The notes beneath the pieces are model-generated. The model did no database searches and had not been told where the DNA came from. It was given only the letters and a program-made list of their open reading frames with translations. Below, piece after piece: positions 55,456 through 63,978 of a stretch of DNA of 64,000 bases. The stretch covers positions 41,028 to 105,027 of the forward strand of contig JABAQN010000004.1 of NCBI GenBank assembly GCA_019187495.1. The letters run 5' to 3'. Source of the DNA: Steroidobacteraceae bacterium. Lineage in GTDB: Bacteria > Pseudomonadota > Gammaproteobacteria > Steroidobacterales > Steroidobacteraceae. A program made the translations under genes and the position numbers. Numbering within the stretch: position 1 is the first letter of the stretch; each line of letters starts with the position of its first letter.

Positions 55456-57870
55456 CTACTCGACTCGCACCAGGAAGTCCGTCCCCTCCCACCGGTCCGC
55501 ATTCGGCCAGTAAAGCGTGAACCGGATCGATGCGCGCTCGGCGAGTGTTGCGGTCGGGAGGTCTGTCACGTGCGTGCCGAGCCCGGTCTCGCGGGTGCGG
55601 TCGTCGCGTACCGAGGCCCAGTCGTTGGCGGTCCAGTGGACCACCGCGGGTTCGAGCGTTTCGATGCGAAGCAGCTTGCCGCGGGGCAGCGACTCGATCC
55701 GGTGGCCAGGCTTCCAGATGCAACGCGGCGAGCCGGTCTTCCCGACGAGGTAGCGCTTGACGGTCTGCGGCGGCTTGTCGAACACGAGGCCGTTGCGCAG
55801 CGAGCGGCAGAGCGTCACGTATTCGGCGTGCGCCCACATCAGCGGCATCGCCGAGCCCGCGGGGCGGCCGAACCGCAGCTCGCGCCCGGGAATTTCCGCG
55901 GCGTCCCAGATCTGCTCCGGCAGGAGGCCGCCTTCGCTCGCGAACGCTTCGGCGGCCGCACGCAGGCGCCGCGCCTCCGCGACGTGCCCGCCCGCCAGTT
56001 CGTAGTGGGCCCGCTCGAGCGTCAGCAGCGGCCAGGCCCTGCCGATGCCGGTGCCGTCGAACGGTTTGCCGTCCGCGTGTTCGCCATAACCATCGCCGTT
56101 GTAACGGTGCCAGCAGGGCCCGTACGGCGTTTCGACCTTGAGCAGCGCGTCGATGATTTTCACGGTATCGGTCATCCGCGGGTCGTCCGCCGCCCGCAGA
56201 CCGAATCGCACCAGGGCGAGCGCATCCGGGCTCACGAGGTGCACCGCAGGATTCACGGCGCGATCAGCCGGGACGTTCTTGACGAGCACCGTGTCGCGCG
56301 GGTGCGATCCGCCGCTGTCCACCGGCGCGATCCGGATGTAGTAGCCCGCGACGCCGTAGCGCGTGCACCAGTCAGTCCCGGAAACGTACAACCAGCGGTC
56401 GATCGACGCGTTCCATGCGTCAGCCGTTTCGCGCAGGTACTCCGCGATGAAGGGTTCGTGGCTCGCCTCCGCCATGTCGGCTGCCGCGAGGAGGGCCGCG
56501 ATCTCCGCACCGATCGTGAACGGCGTGAAGCCCCGATCCTCCTCCCAGCGATCCTGCGGGCTCATCGGGCCGTTGCGCACGAGATAGCCGGCGGCCGCGC
56601 GCACCATCGGCCAGAAGCGCCCCGCATCCGTCGCGGCCAAGGCACCCTCGCGGGACGCGAGGTCGACGAGCAGGATCGGCAGCGCCGTCTCGTCCATCTG
56701 GATGCCGCTCCAGTAGGGGGAGCCGTCGAGCCACATGTTCTGCGCCCAGTGCCCGTCGGCTTCCTGGGTCGCCTGCAGGTAATGCAGCACCCGCAGCACC
56801 TCGGCGTGGGAGCCCGCCGCCAGCAGGCCGCCCGCGCCTTGCACCAGGTCGCGGGGCCACACGAGGTGATAGCCGCCGAGGTCGTCATCGCCCTTGCTGA
56901 AACCCCATGGCACCGAAAGGCTCGCGATCAGGCCGCCGCGGAACTGCATGGCTTCGTGCGCGCGCAGGACCATCGTGCTGGTGCGATAAAGGTCGCGCGC
57001 GGGAGGAGTGTGCTCTGTTTCGAGTTGCAGCAGCGAGTCCTGCCATCGGCGCCATCGCGCCACATAGTCGTCCCGCGTCGCGTCGAACTCGGCCTGCAGG
57101 GCGGCGCGCGCGTGGTTGCCGGCTTCGGCGACCGTGCGGCCGAACGCGAGTGCCAGCACGAACGTATCGCCCGGGTCGCGCCAGCCGATCTCGCCGGTGA
57201 GCGCGATGTTGCCGTTCTCGGCGCGCGTCCAGCCGGACGTCAGCTGCTTGTGCGTGTGCAGGTCCTGCCAGCCATCCGACTGCCCGACGAAGCCGACCGA
57301 CCGCGCGAGCCATGGCGCCGAACATGCGAGCGCCAGCACGAAGCCGAGGCGTTCGGCAAACAGCATCGGAATGCCCTTGTAATCACCGACCCATCCCGTA
57401 TTGCCGTCGCCGCGATTGGCGAGATGGGGCGCGAGCAGGACGTAGAGGTGCAAGTTGTCCGCGACGCCCGCGGCGGCGGTGAATCGGGTCCGCTGCAGCA
57501 GCACCGGTCGGCGCGGATCGGTGCAGATCTCCTTTTCGATCCGGTAGCGCCGCTGCCGGCAGGTATTCACGAGTTCATACGCAGGCACGCCGTCCGCGAG
57601 GCAGCGTGTGGCGCTCGCCGTGTGCCGCTTTTCCTCCGAGAAGAGCGTCCGCCCATCCGTGACGATGAATCCCATGTCGCGGATGCAGGCCTGGTCGATC
57701 CGCGGGTAGAAAACCTCGTTGACGATGCCATGGCTCAGCGTGAACCAGAGGTTGCTGCCGGAACTGAGCGCGGTTCCGATGCCGGTCTTGGCGCTCGAGG
57801 TCCACCTTGCAGGAATGCCCGGCCAGCCGGGAGCGTAGCGGATGGTTGCGTCCTTCGGGTCAGCCGCCAT
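55456..57870 (-). CDS. GH15 glucoamylase/glucodextranase-like glycoside hydrolase
   Basis: 804 residues from the ATG at 57870. The N-terminal beta-sandwich domain begins with RWTSSAKTGIGTALSSGSNLWFTLSHGIVNEVFYPRIDQA, typical of bacterial glucodextranase-type GH15 enzymes. The (alpha/alpha)6 catalytic domain has LVWPRDLVQGAGGLLAAG, GIQMDETALPILL (general-acid Glu) and GIGRAWPLLTLERAHYEL (general-base Glu). It releases glucose from the non-reducing end of alpha-glucans. No signal peptide is visible, so it is probably cytoplasmic. It starts inside the end of the SDR gene (11-bp overlap) and is the last gene of the SOD-SDR-GH15 unit. Confidence 0.9.
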   Translation of the reverse strand: MAADPKDATIRYAPGWPGIPARWTSSAKTGIGTALSSGSNLWFTLSHGIVNEVFYPRIDQACIRDMGFIVTDGRTLFSEEKRHTASATRCLADGVPAYELVNTCRQRRYRIEKEICTDPRRPVLLQRTRFTAAAGVADNLHLYVLLAPHLANRGDGNTGWVGDYKGIPMLFAERLGFVLALACSAPWLARSVGFVGQSDGWQDLHTHKQLTSGWTRAENGNIALTGEIGWRDPGDTFVLALAFGRTVAEAGNHARAALQAEFDATRDDYVARWRRWQDSLLQLETEHTPPARDLYRTSTMVLRAHEAMQFRGGLIASLSVPWGFSKGDDDLGGYHLVWPRDLVQGAGGLLAAGSHAEVLRVLHYLQATQEADGHWAQNMWLDGSPYWSGIQMDETALPILLVDLASREGALAATDAGRFWPMVRAAAGYLVRNGPMSPQDRWEEDRGFTPFTIGAEIAALLAAADMAEASHEPFIAEYLRETADAWNASIDRWLYVSGTDWCTRYGVAGYYIRIAPVDSGGSHPRDTVLVKNVPADRAVNPAVHLVSPDALALVRFGLRAADDPRMTDTVKIIDALLKVETPYGPCWHRYNGDGYGEHADGKPFDGTGIGRAWPLLTLERAHYELAGGHVAEARRLRAAAEAFASEGGLLPEQIWDAAEIPGRELRFGRPAGSAMPLMWAHAEYVTLCRSLRNGLVFDKPPQTVKRYLVGKTGSPRCIWKPGHRIESLPRGKLLRIETLEPAVVHWTANDWASVRDDRTRETGLGTHVTDLPTATLAERASIRFTLYWPNADRWEGTDFLVRVE

Positions 57871-58642
57871 GGGCAAAGCTCGGGTAGTCGGTCATGCCGC
57901 CATCGACCAGCACCGTGCACCCGACGACATAGGACGCCACGTCCGACACCAGCATCGTCACCATCTGCGCAATTTCTTCCGGCTCGCCGACGCGACCGAG
58001 GGGAATTTTCTGCCGCAAGTCCGCCATTTGCGCCGGATCATCCCACACGGCGCGATTGATCGGTGTCTTGATCGCGCCCGGGCCGACTGCGAGCACGCGA
58101 ACGCCGTGCGGCGCGGCTTCCTGCGCAAGGGTGCGGGTGAGCATGCCGACCGCGGCCTTGCTCGAGGTATACGCGCTGTAGCCCGACCAGGCGATTCGCT
58201 CGTGCACCGAACTGATGTTGAGCACGACACCGTGTCGCTGCGGCACCATGCGCCCGAGTGCCTCGCGCGCGCAGTGGAACGCACCGAAGAGATTCACGTC
58301 GATCACCTTTCGCCACGCCGCGAGGTCCGCTTCCCAACCCGCGGCCCGCGGACCATCGATGCCGGCATTGTTCACGAGGATGTCGATGCCGCCCCACGCC
58401 GCATCGATGCGCGCGAACATTCCCGCCACCGCGTCTGCATCGGCGACATCGGCCTCGAGCGCCAGGGGTTCGCGCCCGGGGCTGCCAATCTCGCGCGCCA
58501 GCGACTCCGCCAACTCGGGATGGGTGACGTAATTGATCGCGACCCGCGCACCGGCGCCGGCGAGCGCGCGCACGATGGCGGCGCCGATGCCCGAGTTGCC
58601 GCCGGTGACGAGTGCGCGCTTGTGCTCGAGATGGAGGTTCAT
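57860..58642 (-). CDS. Short-chain dehydrogenase/reductase (glucose 1-dehydrogenase-like)
   Basis: 260 residues from the ATG at 58642. Classical SDR: RALVTGGNSGIGAAIVRALAGAG (TGxxxGxG cofactor site), DILVNNAGIDG (NNAG), catalytic Ser in NISSVHERIAWSGYSAYTSSKAAV with the YxxxK pair, and VGPGAIKTPINRAVW. Similarity to glucose 1-dehydrogenases fits a role on glucose freed by the adjacent glucoamylase (inference). Start overlaps the SOD-like stop by 4 bp. Confidence 0.88.
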   Translation of the reverse strand: MNLHLEHKRALVTGGNSGIGAAIVRALAGAGARVAINYVTHPELAESLAREIGSPGREPLALEADVADADAVAGMFARIDAAWGGIDILVNNAGIDGPRAAGWEADLAAWRKVIDVNLFGAFHCAREALGRMVPQRHGVVLNISSVHERIAWSGYSAYTSSKAAVGMLTRTLAQEAAPHGVRVLAVGPGAIKTPINRAVWDDPAQMADLRQKIPLGRVGEPEEIAQMVTMLVSDVASYVVGCTVLVDGGMTDYPSFAHGG

Positions 58643-59325
58643 GGCGCGCGCGATCCGCTCGCGGTGCCGCGTGCGACCCTGGCGTCCCGGCCGCGTCGTG
58701 ATCGAGGCGCAGGGGGCGCCTCGATCACGCCTGCCAGGTTGCGATTGGCGAAATCCCAGTCGACGAGTTCCTCGAGAAAGGTCGTGACGTATGCGGTGCG
58801 CCGGTTCTGGTGGTCGAGGTAGTAGGCATGCTCCCAGAGATCGAGCGCCAGGAGCGCCACATGGCCACGGACGATGGGGGTGTCGGCGTTGGCGGTAGCG
58901 ACGATCCTGATTGCACCCGCTTTCCAGGTCACCCAGAGCCAGCCATTGCCGAATAGCCGCGCCGCCTTGTCCTTGACCTCCCGGGCGAAATCCGCGTAAC
59001 TCCCGAATCGAGCGCGAATGCACTCCGCGATGAGACCGCGCGCTTCGCCGCCGCCGCCCGGGCGCATCGACTTCCAGAAGAAATTATGGTTCCAGCTGCC
59101 CGCCGCGTGGCAGAACACGGCGCGATGCTTCGGTGCGCGTGCCGTCGCCCGGAGGAGGTCCTCGAGTGCGAGATGTTCGAATTCGGTACCCTGCACCAGC
59201 GCCATCGCGCGATCGAAGCACCCGCGCTGGTGCTGCGAGAAGTGGAACCACAGGGCGTCTCGCGACATGGCCGGTTCGAGTTCGGCGAAATCGTAGGGAA
59301 GTTCGGGATACGCGATACCTGGCAT
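58639..59325 (-). CDS. Fe/Mn superoxide dismutase-family protein with altered second shell
   Basis: 228 residues. The four metal ligands are in place: His in LWFHFSQHQ, His in SWNHNFFW, and Asp/His in LDLWEHAYYLDH. But the gateway Tyr (Tyr34 of E. coli SodB, eight residues after the first ligand) is Cys, the FeSOD Gln69 position is Gly, and the MnSOD Gln position in ATANADTP is Ala, so neither usual second-shell Gln is present. The C-terminal tail (APRSRRGRDARVARGTASGSRAP) is extra and basic. It may be a low-activity or repurposed SOD. It leads the SDR-GH15 operon. Confidence 0.85.
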   Translation of the reverse strand: MPGIAYPELPYDFAELEPAMSRDALWFHFSQHQRGCFDRAMALVQGTEFEHLALEDLLRATARAPKHRAVFCHAAGSWNHNFFWKSMRPGGGGEARGLIAECIRARFGSYADFAREVKDKAARLFGNGWLWVTWKAGAIRIVATANADTPIVRGHVALLALDLWEHAYYLDHQNRRTAYVTTFLEELVDWDFANRNLAGVIEAPPAPRSRRGRDARVARGTASGSRAP

Positions 59326-59679
59326 TCAACGCCTCGCCAGCCGGTGGTTGCGGCAGTCGGTGCGTAACCGTCTGCGTCGCGTTCCTTCATTGACCGCGGC
59401 CGGTGCGTTCAGTTCCCGCAAGGTGCGCCTTTTGGCGCGATTTTCCCGCTTCAGGCGGCAAGTTGCGAACCTGCAAGCGCCGCGGAGAGCTCACGGAGAA
59501 GCTCCGCTCCATCACCGCGCCAGGCACTGCCGTGCATGCATGCGAGCGTGACCGACTGTTCCCGATCGCCCCGCCGATGCGGTCGGCGCCGAGCTTGGGC
59601 TGACGGCGGCAAATGTCCGCGTGATCCGTCATCGTGGCATCCGGCGACTGCGCGAATGCATGTCTGGTCGGGGGCCGCC
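59326..59679. other. Gene-free spacer between SOD-like gene and small hypothetical
   Basis: Only short frames without recognisable motifs are open here on both strands. It should contain the promoter of the minus-strand SOD-SDR-GH15 unit near its left edge, but no clear -35/-10 pair stands out. Confidence 0.4.
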
Positions 59680-59904
59680 ATGAACGTCGCGTGTGCGGAC
59701 CCGGTGCCATTGTCCGACCTTCTCGCGTTATGGCTCGGGGAAATCGACCAGCGGGAAGAACCGCGCCTCGAGGAACTGCGGAAACTGGGAGCCTGCGTCT
59801 TTCACGTCGAACTCATCGCGCAGCGCCAAGGCGAGGAGCGCATCGTCAGCTGTCACACGTTCAACCATTCACCGTGGAAAGGGTCGGAAGGTATTGATTC
59901 ATGA
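59680..59904 (+). CDS. Small hypothetical protein, possibly a zinc-finger-like anti-sigma remnant
   Basis: 74 residues. LSDLLALWLGEIDQREEPRLEELRK faintly resembles the start of ZAS-type anti-sigma/mycothiol-like domains ('LLaYwLGELde..Eaale'), but the Cys/His zinc pair that should follow is not there (only one Cys in GACVFHVEL). It ends near the frame end of the serine recombinase on the other strand. Low confidence that it is expressed. Confidence 0.25.
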   Translation: MNVACADPVPLSDLLALWLGEIDQREEPRLEELRKLGACVFHVELIAQRQGEERIVSCHTFNHSPWKGSEGIDS

Positions 59905-61620
59905 GGTGATTTCAGGGATTCGCCGGCCGAAGCTTGGCGCGCTGCCGGAGTTCATGTATTCTCGCGCGCCTCGCGTGGGCGGCCGTTCGGCCGCCATCTG
60001 TTTGAAAATTCTGCAGGTTTCAGCGCGCCCGTAGCTCAGCTGGATAGAGTACCTGGCTACGAACCAGGTGGTCGGGAGTTCGAATCTCTCCGGGCGCGCC
60101 AATTTGCTGCCGGGGCATCCGATCTCTGCCAACACCTTGAAAGGTAAGGCGAGATCGGGAGTTCTAAATCCTTCGTCCCGGACGTATGCCAGCCGGTCGG
60201 CGAAGGCGAGTTTCAGCACTGCTTTCTTGTGCTCCAGACGCTCCGATGCCCAGAGATTCCAGGGGTTTGCCAGGAAATCGAGCGAAGTTCTAAGTGTCTC
60301 GTCGAAGCTGCGCAGCGGTCGGCCGCAGTTGGTGATTTTCTCGCTGATCTCGATCTTCCGTTCTTCAAGTTGGCGGATGCGGTTCTCGTAGGCGGTGATG
60401 ACCGAAGGGAGTTGCGCTTGCGCGATCCGGTCGAGGAACTGCTCAACATCACGCTCGATCTTCGCAAGTTCTGTTTCGAGGCCGCTTCTTCTGGTTTCTG
60501 CTGTCGCAATGCGGTGATTCCAGAGGTCTTCGAACATCGCCCGTGCGACGGAGAACAGCGTCGGTGCCGGTCGCAGTTGGTGGAGCAACGCCTCGAACTC
60601 GCCCTCGATGGTCGCGCGGCGGATGGACTTGCCGTAGCTCTCGCAGCCCCGCTTGGGGCAGAGATAGTACGGATAGCGTAAATACTTGCCCTTGGTCCAG
60701 CAGGCCGTCAGCGGCGTGCCGCAGTGACCGCAGGCGACGGCGCCGCGCAGTGGAAAATCCGCGTTCAGATTCTTGCGCGCCGGTGCCCTGGCTTTGCCGA
60801 GCAGACGGTCTTGGATGGCTCTGTACGTCTGAAAGCTGATGAGCGGCTTATGGTGCCCCTTGCGCAGGGTCACGCCCCAATCCGGGCCTTCGACGTAGCC
60901 GGCATAGACCTGGCGCTTGAGCAGATCGGTGACCCGCTGCGCGCGCACTTCGCCGCTTCGGTCGCGCGGATACTCCGGGTGAGACGCGAGGAACCGCTTC
61001 ACTTCCGCCTGGAGCTGGAAGCGGCCTGAGGCATAGCCTTCGAGGGCTTCCTGGACGATGGAAGCCAACGGTTCGTTGCGGACCAGCATGCGGCCATGAC
61101 CTTCCACTTTCTCGTAACGGTAGCCGACCGGCGCCGCGAAAACGTAGTAGCCGCGTTCGAGCCGCGCTTTCATCTTCTGCAAGGTCTGGCGCCGGTTCTG
61201 CAGGCGCTCCAACTGCCCTTGTGCGGCGATGACGGTTTCGACGAACTGGCCTTCGGGCGTGTCCTCGAACTTGAAGTTCAGGCATTCGACGGTCGCACGA
61301 TGCGCCGCCAGTTCCTGCCGCAGCTTCAGATGGAAGATCGTGTCCCTAGCAAAACGCTTCAGGTCGTCGAAAACGACTACGTAGCCATCGTGCGCCTGCG
61401 TTTCCAGAAATCTGAGCATGGCGACCATGCCGGGGCGCTTCATGAAGTCGCCGCCACCGGAAACATCATCGTGGAAGACGGCTTCGACCTCGTAGCTGCG
61501 GGAAGCCGCGTACTCCCGACAGCGATGCTCCTGGCTGTGCAGTCCGTCTCCGTCGTGTTTCTGTTTCTTGTCGGAAACTCGGCAGTAGATGATGGCCCTT
61601 CTCGTAGCCGCGTGCGTCAT
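59899..61620 (-). CDS. Large serine recombinase (integrase) at tRNA-Arg
   Basis: 573 residues as an open frame. Resolvase domain IIYCRVSDKKQ (catalytic Ser in CRVSD), DDVSGGGDFMKRPGMVAML and DDLKRFARD; recombinase domain (ARLERGYYVFAAPVGYRYEKV ... GEVRAQRVTDLLKRQVYAGYV); zinc ribbon with AVACGHCGTPL and YLCPKRGC; then a coiled-coil (ETELAKIERDVEQFLDRIAQAQLPS ... RIRQLEERKIEISEKI). From about residue 507 to the end the frame is antisense to tRNA-Arg and flanking chromosome (the ERFELPTTWF... stretch), so the native C-terminus is near 60100 and the last 60-70 residues were gained on insertion. It probably catalysed integration of the element to its right. Confidence 0.92.
   Translation of the reverse strand: MTHAATRRAIIYCRVSDKKQKHDGDGLHSQEHRCREYAASRSYEVEAVFHDDVSGGGDFMKRPGMVAMLRFLETQAHDGYVVVFDDLKRFARDTIFHLKLRQELAAHRATVECLNFKFEDTPEGQFVETVIAAQGQLERLQNRRQTLQKMKARLERGYYVFAAPVGYRYEKVEGHGRMLVRNEPLASIVQEALEGYASGRFQLQAEVKRFLASHPEYPRDRSGEVRAQRVTDLLKRQVYAGYVEGPDWGVTLRKGHHKPLISFQTYRAIQDRLLGKARAPARKNLNADFPLRGAVACGHCGTPLTACWTKGKYLRYPYYLCPKRGCESYGKSIRRATIEGEFEALLHQLRPAPTLFSVARAMFEDLWNHRIATAETRRSGLETELAKIERDVEQFLDRIAQAQLPSVITAYENRIRQLEERKIEISEKITNCGRPLRSFDETLRTSLDFLANPWNLWASERLEHKKAVLKLAFADRLAYVRDEGFRTPDLALPFKVLAEIGCPGSKLARPERFELPTTWFVARYSIQLSYGRAETCRIFKQMAAERPPTRGAREYMNSGSAPSFGRRIPEITS
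60025..60101 (+). tRNA. tRNA-Arg(ACG)
   Basis: 77 nt with encoded CCA. Acceptor GCGCCCG pairs with CGGGCGC; D-loop AGCTCAGCTGGATAGAG; anticodon loop CTACGAA (ACG, read as ICG); T-arm GGGAGTTCGAATCTCTC. The serine-recombinase frame on the minus strand reads through it, and the second mobile element starts directly downstream. Confidence 0.97.
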
Positions 61621-61675
61621 GATCCAACCTCCTCGGGGTGAACGCGGGGGTGCCCGGCTATTGGGCTGGGATGTG

Positions 61676-61942
61676 TTATTCCGCAGCGGCGTCCGTTTCG
61701 GCAGTGCCGTCCTGGTGCTGCGGTTGCGCGAGATGTACAGAATCTACCCCGAAACCCTGATCGACGAAAGCCGAGATGATCGACCACAGGGTTTGCAACA
61801 GCTCGATCTTCTGGTCCTCGGAGAGATGCGTGTCGCCGAGGTACGGGAGGTACTCGCGAAGGTCTTCCTCGGAAGCGCGCGCGTCCGTGGCTGCCTGTGC
61901 CAGAGAAGGTGACTTCCGTTGCGGTAAGGCCGGTGAACGCAT
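61676..61942 (-). CDS. Small recombinase-associated protein of unknown function
   Basis: 88 residues from the ATG at 61942 (in-frame ATG at 61978 possible). The core SEEDLREYLPYLGDTHLSEDQKIELLQTLWSIISAFVDQGFG is helical and acidic. From memory it resembles small proteins that often sit just upstream of serine recombinases in mobile elements; function unknown. It is in the same direction as the recombinase, 55 bp upstream, and probably cotranscribed, so it could be a recombination-directionality or regulatory factor (speculative). Confidence 0.6.
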   Translation of the reverse strand: MRSPALPQRKSPSLAQAATDARASEEDLREYLPYLGDTHLSEDQKIELLQTLWSIISAFVDQGFGVDSVHLAQPQHQDGTAETDAAAE

Positions 61943-62172
61943 GCTCGGAGCTTCGGTGTCTGCTCCGAGCCGCCGCAACCGACAATACGATCATCGCAGC
62001 TCCCGTTTTCGTATCTTCGGCCTTTTGCATCATCAGCCTTTTCGAGTAGGGCCATTCCCCTTGTTCCTGTCCCTTCGCCCTTACGCCAACCCTTGTTCTG
62101 AATCCTTTTGCGCGGCGGCCAATTCTTTTCGACCGAGGACGCGAGACGACTCTCTTCTACGGCATGACACAG

Positions 62173-63036
62173 CTATCTGCCGAGGTACACCGTTGTGATC
62201 TGCAGGCGTTCATGGCCCAACTCTCTGCTGATCGTCTGGCGGGCGCAGGTATCAGTCTCGCGTTGTGCTGCATCAAGAGTTCGTGCGGAAGGTCCGCCAG
62301 CCGCGGGCGCTTTCCAGCCGGTCAGTGCTTCGTATCGCGCCTGAGCATAGCGGTGCCGCAGTCCGTGCATGTGACTCAAGCCCGCCGCCTTGCACTGTCC
62401 ATCGTAGGTTTGGCGTTGCTGGATGTAGGTCTTCTGCGCGGGAATGAGCGATCCCGTTCCGGCCAGCCGGTGCGCGGCATCGAGCACGTCGCGCTGTTCC
62501 GGTCCGGTAATCGGTATCGTCCGGGGACGGCCGCCCTTGGTCCACGAGCCCTTGAGCACGAGGCAATCGCCACGGTCGGCATAGTGCGGCTGGAACTTGA
62601 TGGACTCCTCACGCCGCAAGCCGAACGCCTGCTGCAACGCCAGGCTCATGCGCACATGCGGGTCGCGGATACGGTCCAGTCCGTCGCCCAGTTCCTTGGC
62701 CTTGTTCTCCTGCGTCACGAAGCGCCGATCCGGGATGCCGAGATGCGCGTTGTCGGCGGGAATCGTGCCGGCTTTGCCTACCTTCTCCGCCCACCAGCGC
62801 AGATGCGCCAGGCGGTTCTTGAGCGTGCCGGCCGATAAGCCTTCTGTCTGCCAGCGACTCAGCAACACCTCGACATGCTTGGCCTTCAGCGACGTCGCGC
62901 GCATCTGCCTGAACCCGGCTTCGCGCAATTGGCGGCTGGCCAGGGTCAGCACCCCTTGCCGATCGGCCTGCGTCGCATGGCTGCCATCGCGGTTGCGCTG
63001 GCAGAGCTGTCGCAGGCTGTACGTGAGATCGTCCAT
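62173..63036 (-). CDS. Integrase_1-type tyrosine recombinase
   Basis: 287 residues from the ATG at 63036, with CTGGAG at good spacing; the open frame goes on to 63858 but is not conserved. An N-terminal SAM-like domain (LTLASRQLREAGFRQM...LLSRWQTEGLSAGTLKNRLAHLRWW) precedes the catalytic domain with Arg in GLRREE, Lys in KGSWTKGGRPRTIPI, His/Arg in HGLRHRYAQ, late His in LGHERLQIT and the nucleophile Tyr in VYLGR at the very C-terminus. This type (PF12834/PF12835) is common in integrative conjugative elements. It shares the element with an unrelated serine recombinase. Confidence 0.85.
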   Translation of the reverse strand: MDDLTYSLRQLCQRNRDGSHATQADRQGVLTLASRQLREAGFRQMRATSLKAKHVEVLLSRWQTEGLSAGTLKNRLAHLRWWAEKVGKAGTIPADNAHLGIPDRRFVTQENKAKELGDGLDRIRDPHVRMSLALQQAFGLRREESIKFQPHYADRGDCLVLKGSWTKGGRPRTIPITGPEQRDVLDAAHRLAGTGSLIPAQKTYIQQRQTYDGQCKAAGLSHMHGLRHRYAQARYEALTGWKAPAAGGPSARTLDAAQRETDTCARQTISRELGHERLQITTVYLGR

Positions 63037-63644
63037 CAAATGCTCCAGCGGTCTGTTTCTCTGAGTCCATCCGGTCAGTGTTATTGCCAACTCGCCAAAG
63101 CGAGATCCCCGAAGGGCAAGGGCCAGGTGCAGAGAGTCACCTGTTGCCTCGAATGAGGCGCCTGCCGTACTCCCTGTGGGGAGATCGGGCAGGGAGACTG
63201 AGAGAGAAGAACAAGCTGATAGCGGTGATGAATACCTCCTGTGAGTTGGTGGAAAGAGAAGCGCACACGACTGGCAGCCGGGGACGGCGGCAGGTGTGAC
63301 GTGACGAGGATGTCCGGAATGGACGGCAGATCGGTGCTGCCGCAGAGAGGAACGAGGTTCCACACCGATGGGATCGAGGCGGCACGCATGACGGAACCGA
63401 GGCGTGCCAAGCGGTTCCTCCCTGTCCGGGATGAGCGCTTGCAGGAACCTGCGCTCCTGGGCAGCCGAATGGATACGGCGTCGGCGAAGGGGTACTTCGC
63501 ACGACCTGACGCTGATGCCCTGCGCCAGTGATCCGGTGTTCAGGCCCACCGGCAGGCTCACGGCGATGACAGCATGACGGGACATCGTCACGGCTGCATC
63601 ACTCAATAGGACGCTGCGCCAACCCGGATTGTTGCGGCAGGGGC

Positions 63645-63679
63645 GCGGGCCGTCACTGCGGCGGGCAGTGACGGCCCGC
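63645..63679. terminator. Perfect 15-bp-arm inverted repeat (hairpin)
   Basis: GCGGGCCGTCACTGC (63645-63659), 5-base loop GGCGG, GCAGTGACGGCCCGC (63665-63679). An exceptionally stable hairpin. No T-run follows on the plus strand, so it could instead be a replication/transfer or attachment structure. Confidence 0.45.
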
Positions 63680-63949
63680 ATATAGCTATGGTTCAAGCTC
63701 CAACTCTGATGCTCTTCGAGTGGGAGCACAGAACGCTCCCCCTTCGCTGGCGCAGGTTCCCCCATCAGTTCTTCCTGCGCGGGTTGGACGCGCGCCAGAA
63801 AGACCTCCGTTCTCCCCCTGGACCTTGCCGGCAGGAGGAATATTTCCCTGCACACCATCGAGCCAAGGGCTGCCTAGCCCCGCCAGCGTCCCATTAGGCT
63901 GGCAGTAAGGCAAAAGCAAGACTTGGTGCACATTTCCCGCTATGCCAAT

Positions 63950-63968
63950 GTGTATCCATTGGATACAC
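63950..63968. promoter_or_regulatory. Palindrome GTGTATCC-ATT-GGATACAC, candidate operator
   Basis: Perfect 8-bp arms with a 3-bp spacer, 11 bp before a plus-strand ATG at 63979 that opens a frame running off the window. Typical size for a dimeric regulator site. Confidence 0.5.
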
Positions 63969-63978
63969 TTGCCCGACA

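Larger units (their letters stand above)
63037..63978. other. Gene-poor stretch of the tRNA-Arg element
   Basis: About 940 bp with only short unsupported frames on both strands. It contains a perfect 15-bp-arm hairpin at 63645-63679 and a palindrome at 63950-63968. It may hold promoters, a transfer origin or accessory integration sites, but I can show none of these. Confidence 0.4.

Noticed and set aside
59899..60103. C-terminal ERFELPTTWF-type 'domain' of the serine recombinase
   Set aside because: It is simply the antisense translation of tRNA-Arg, a well-known artefact, not a protein domain.
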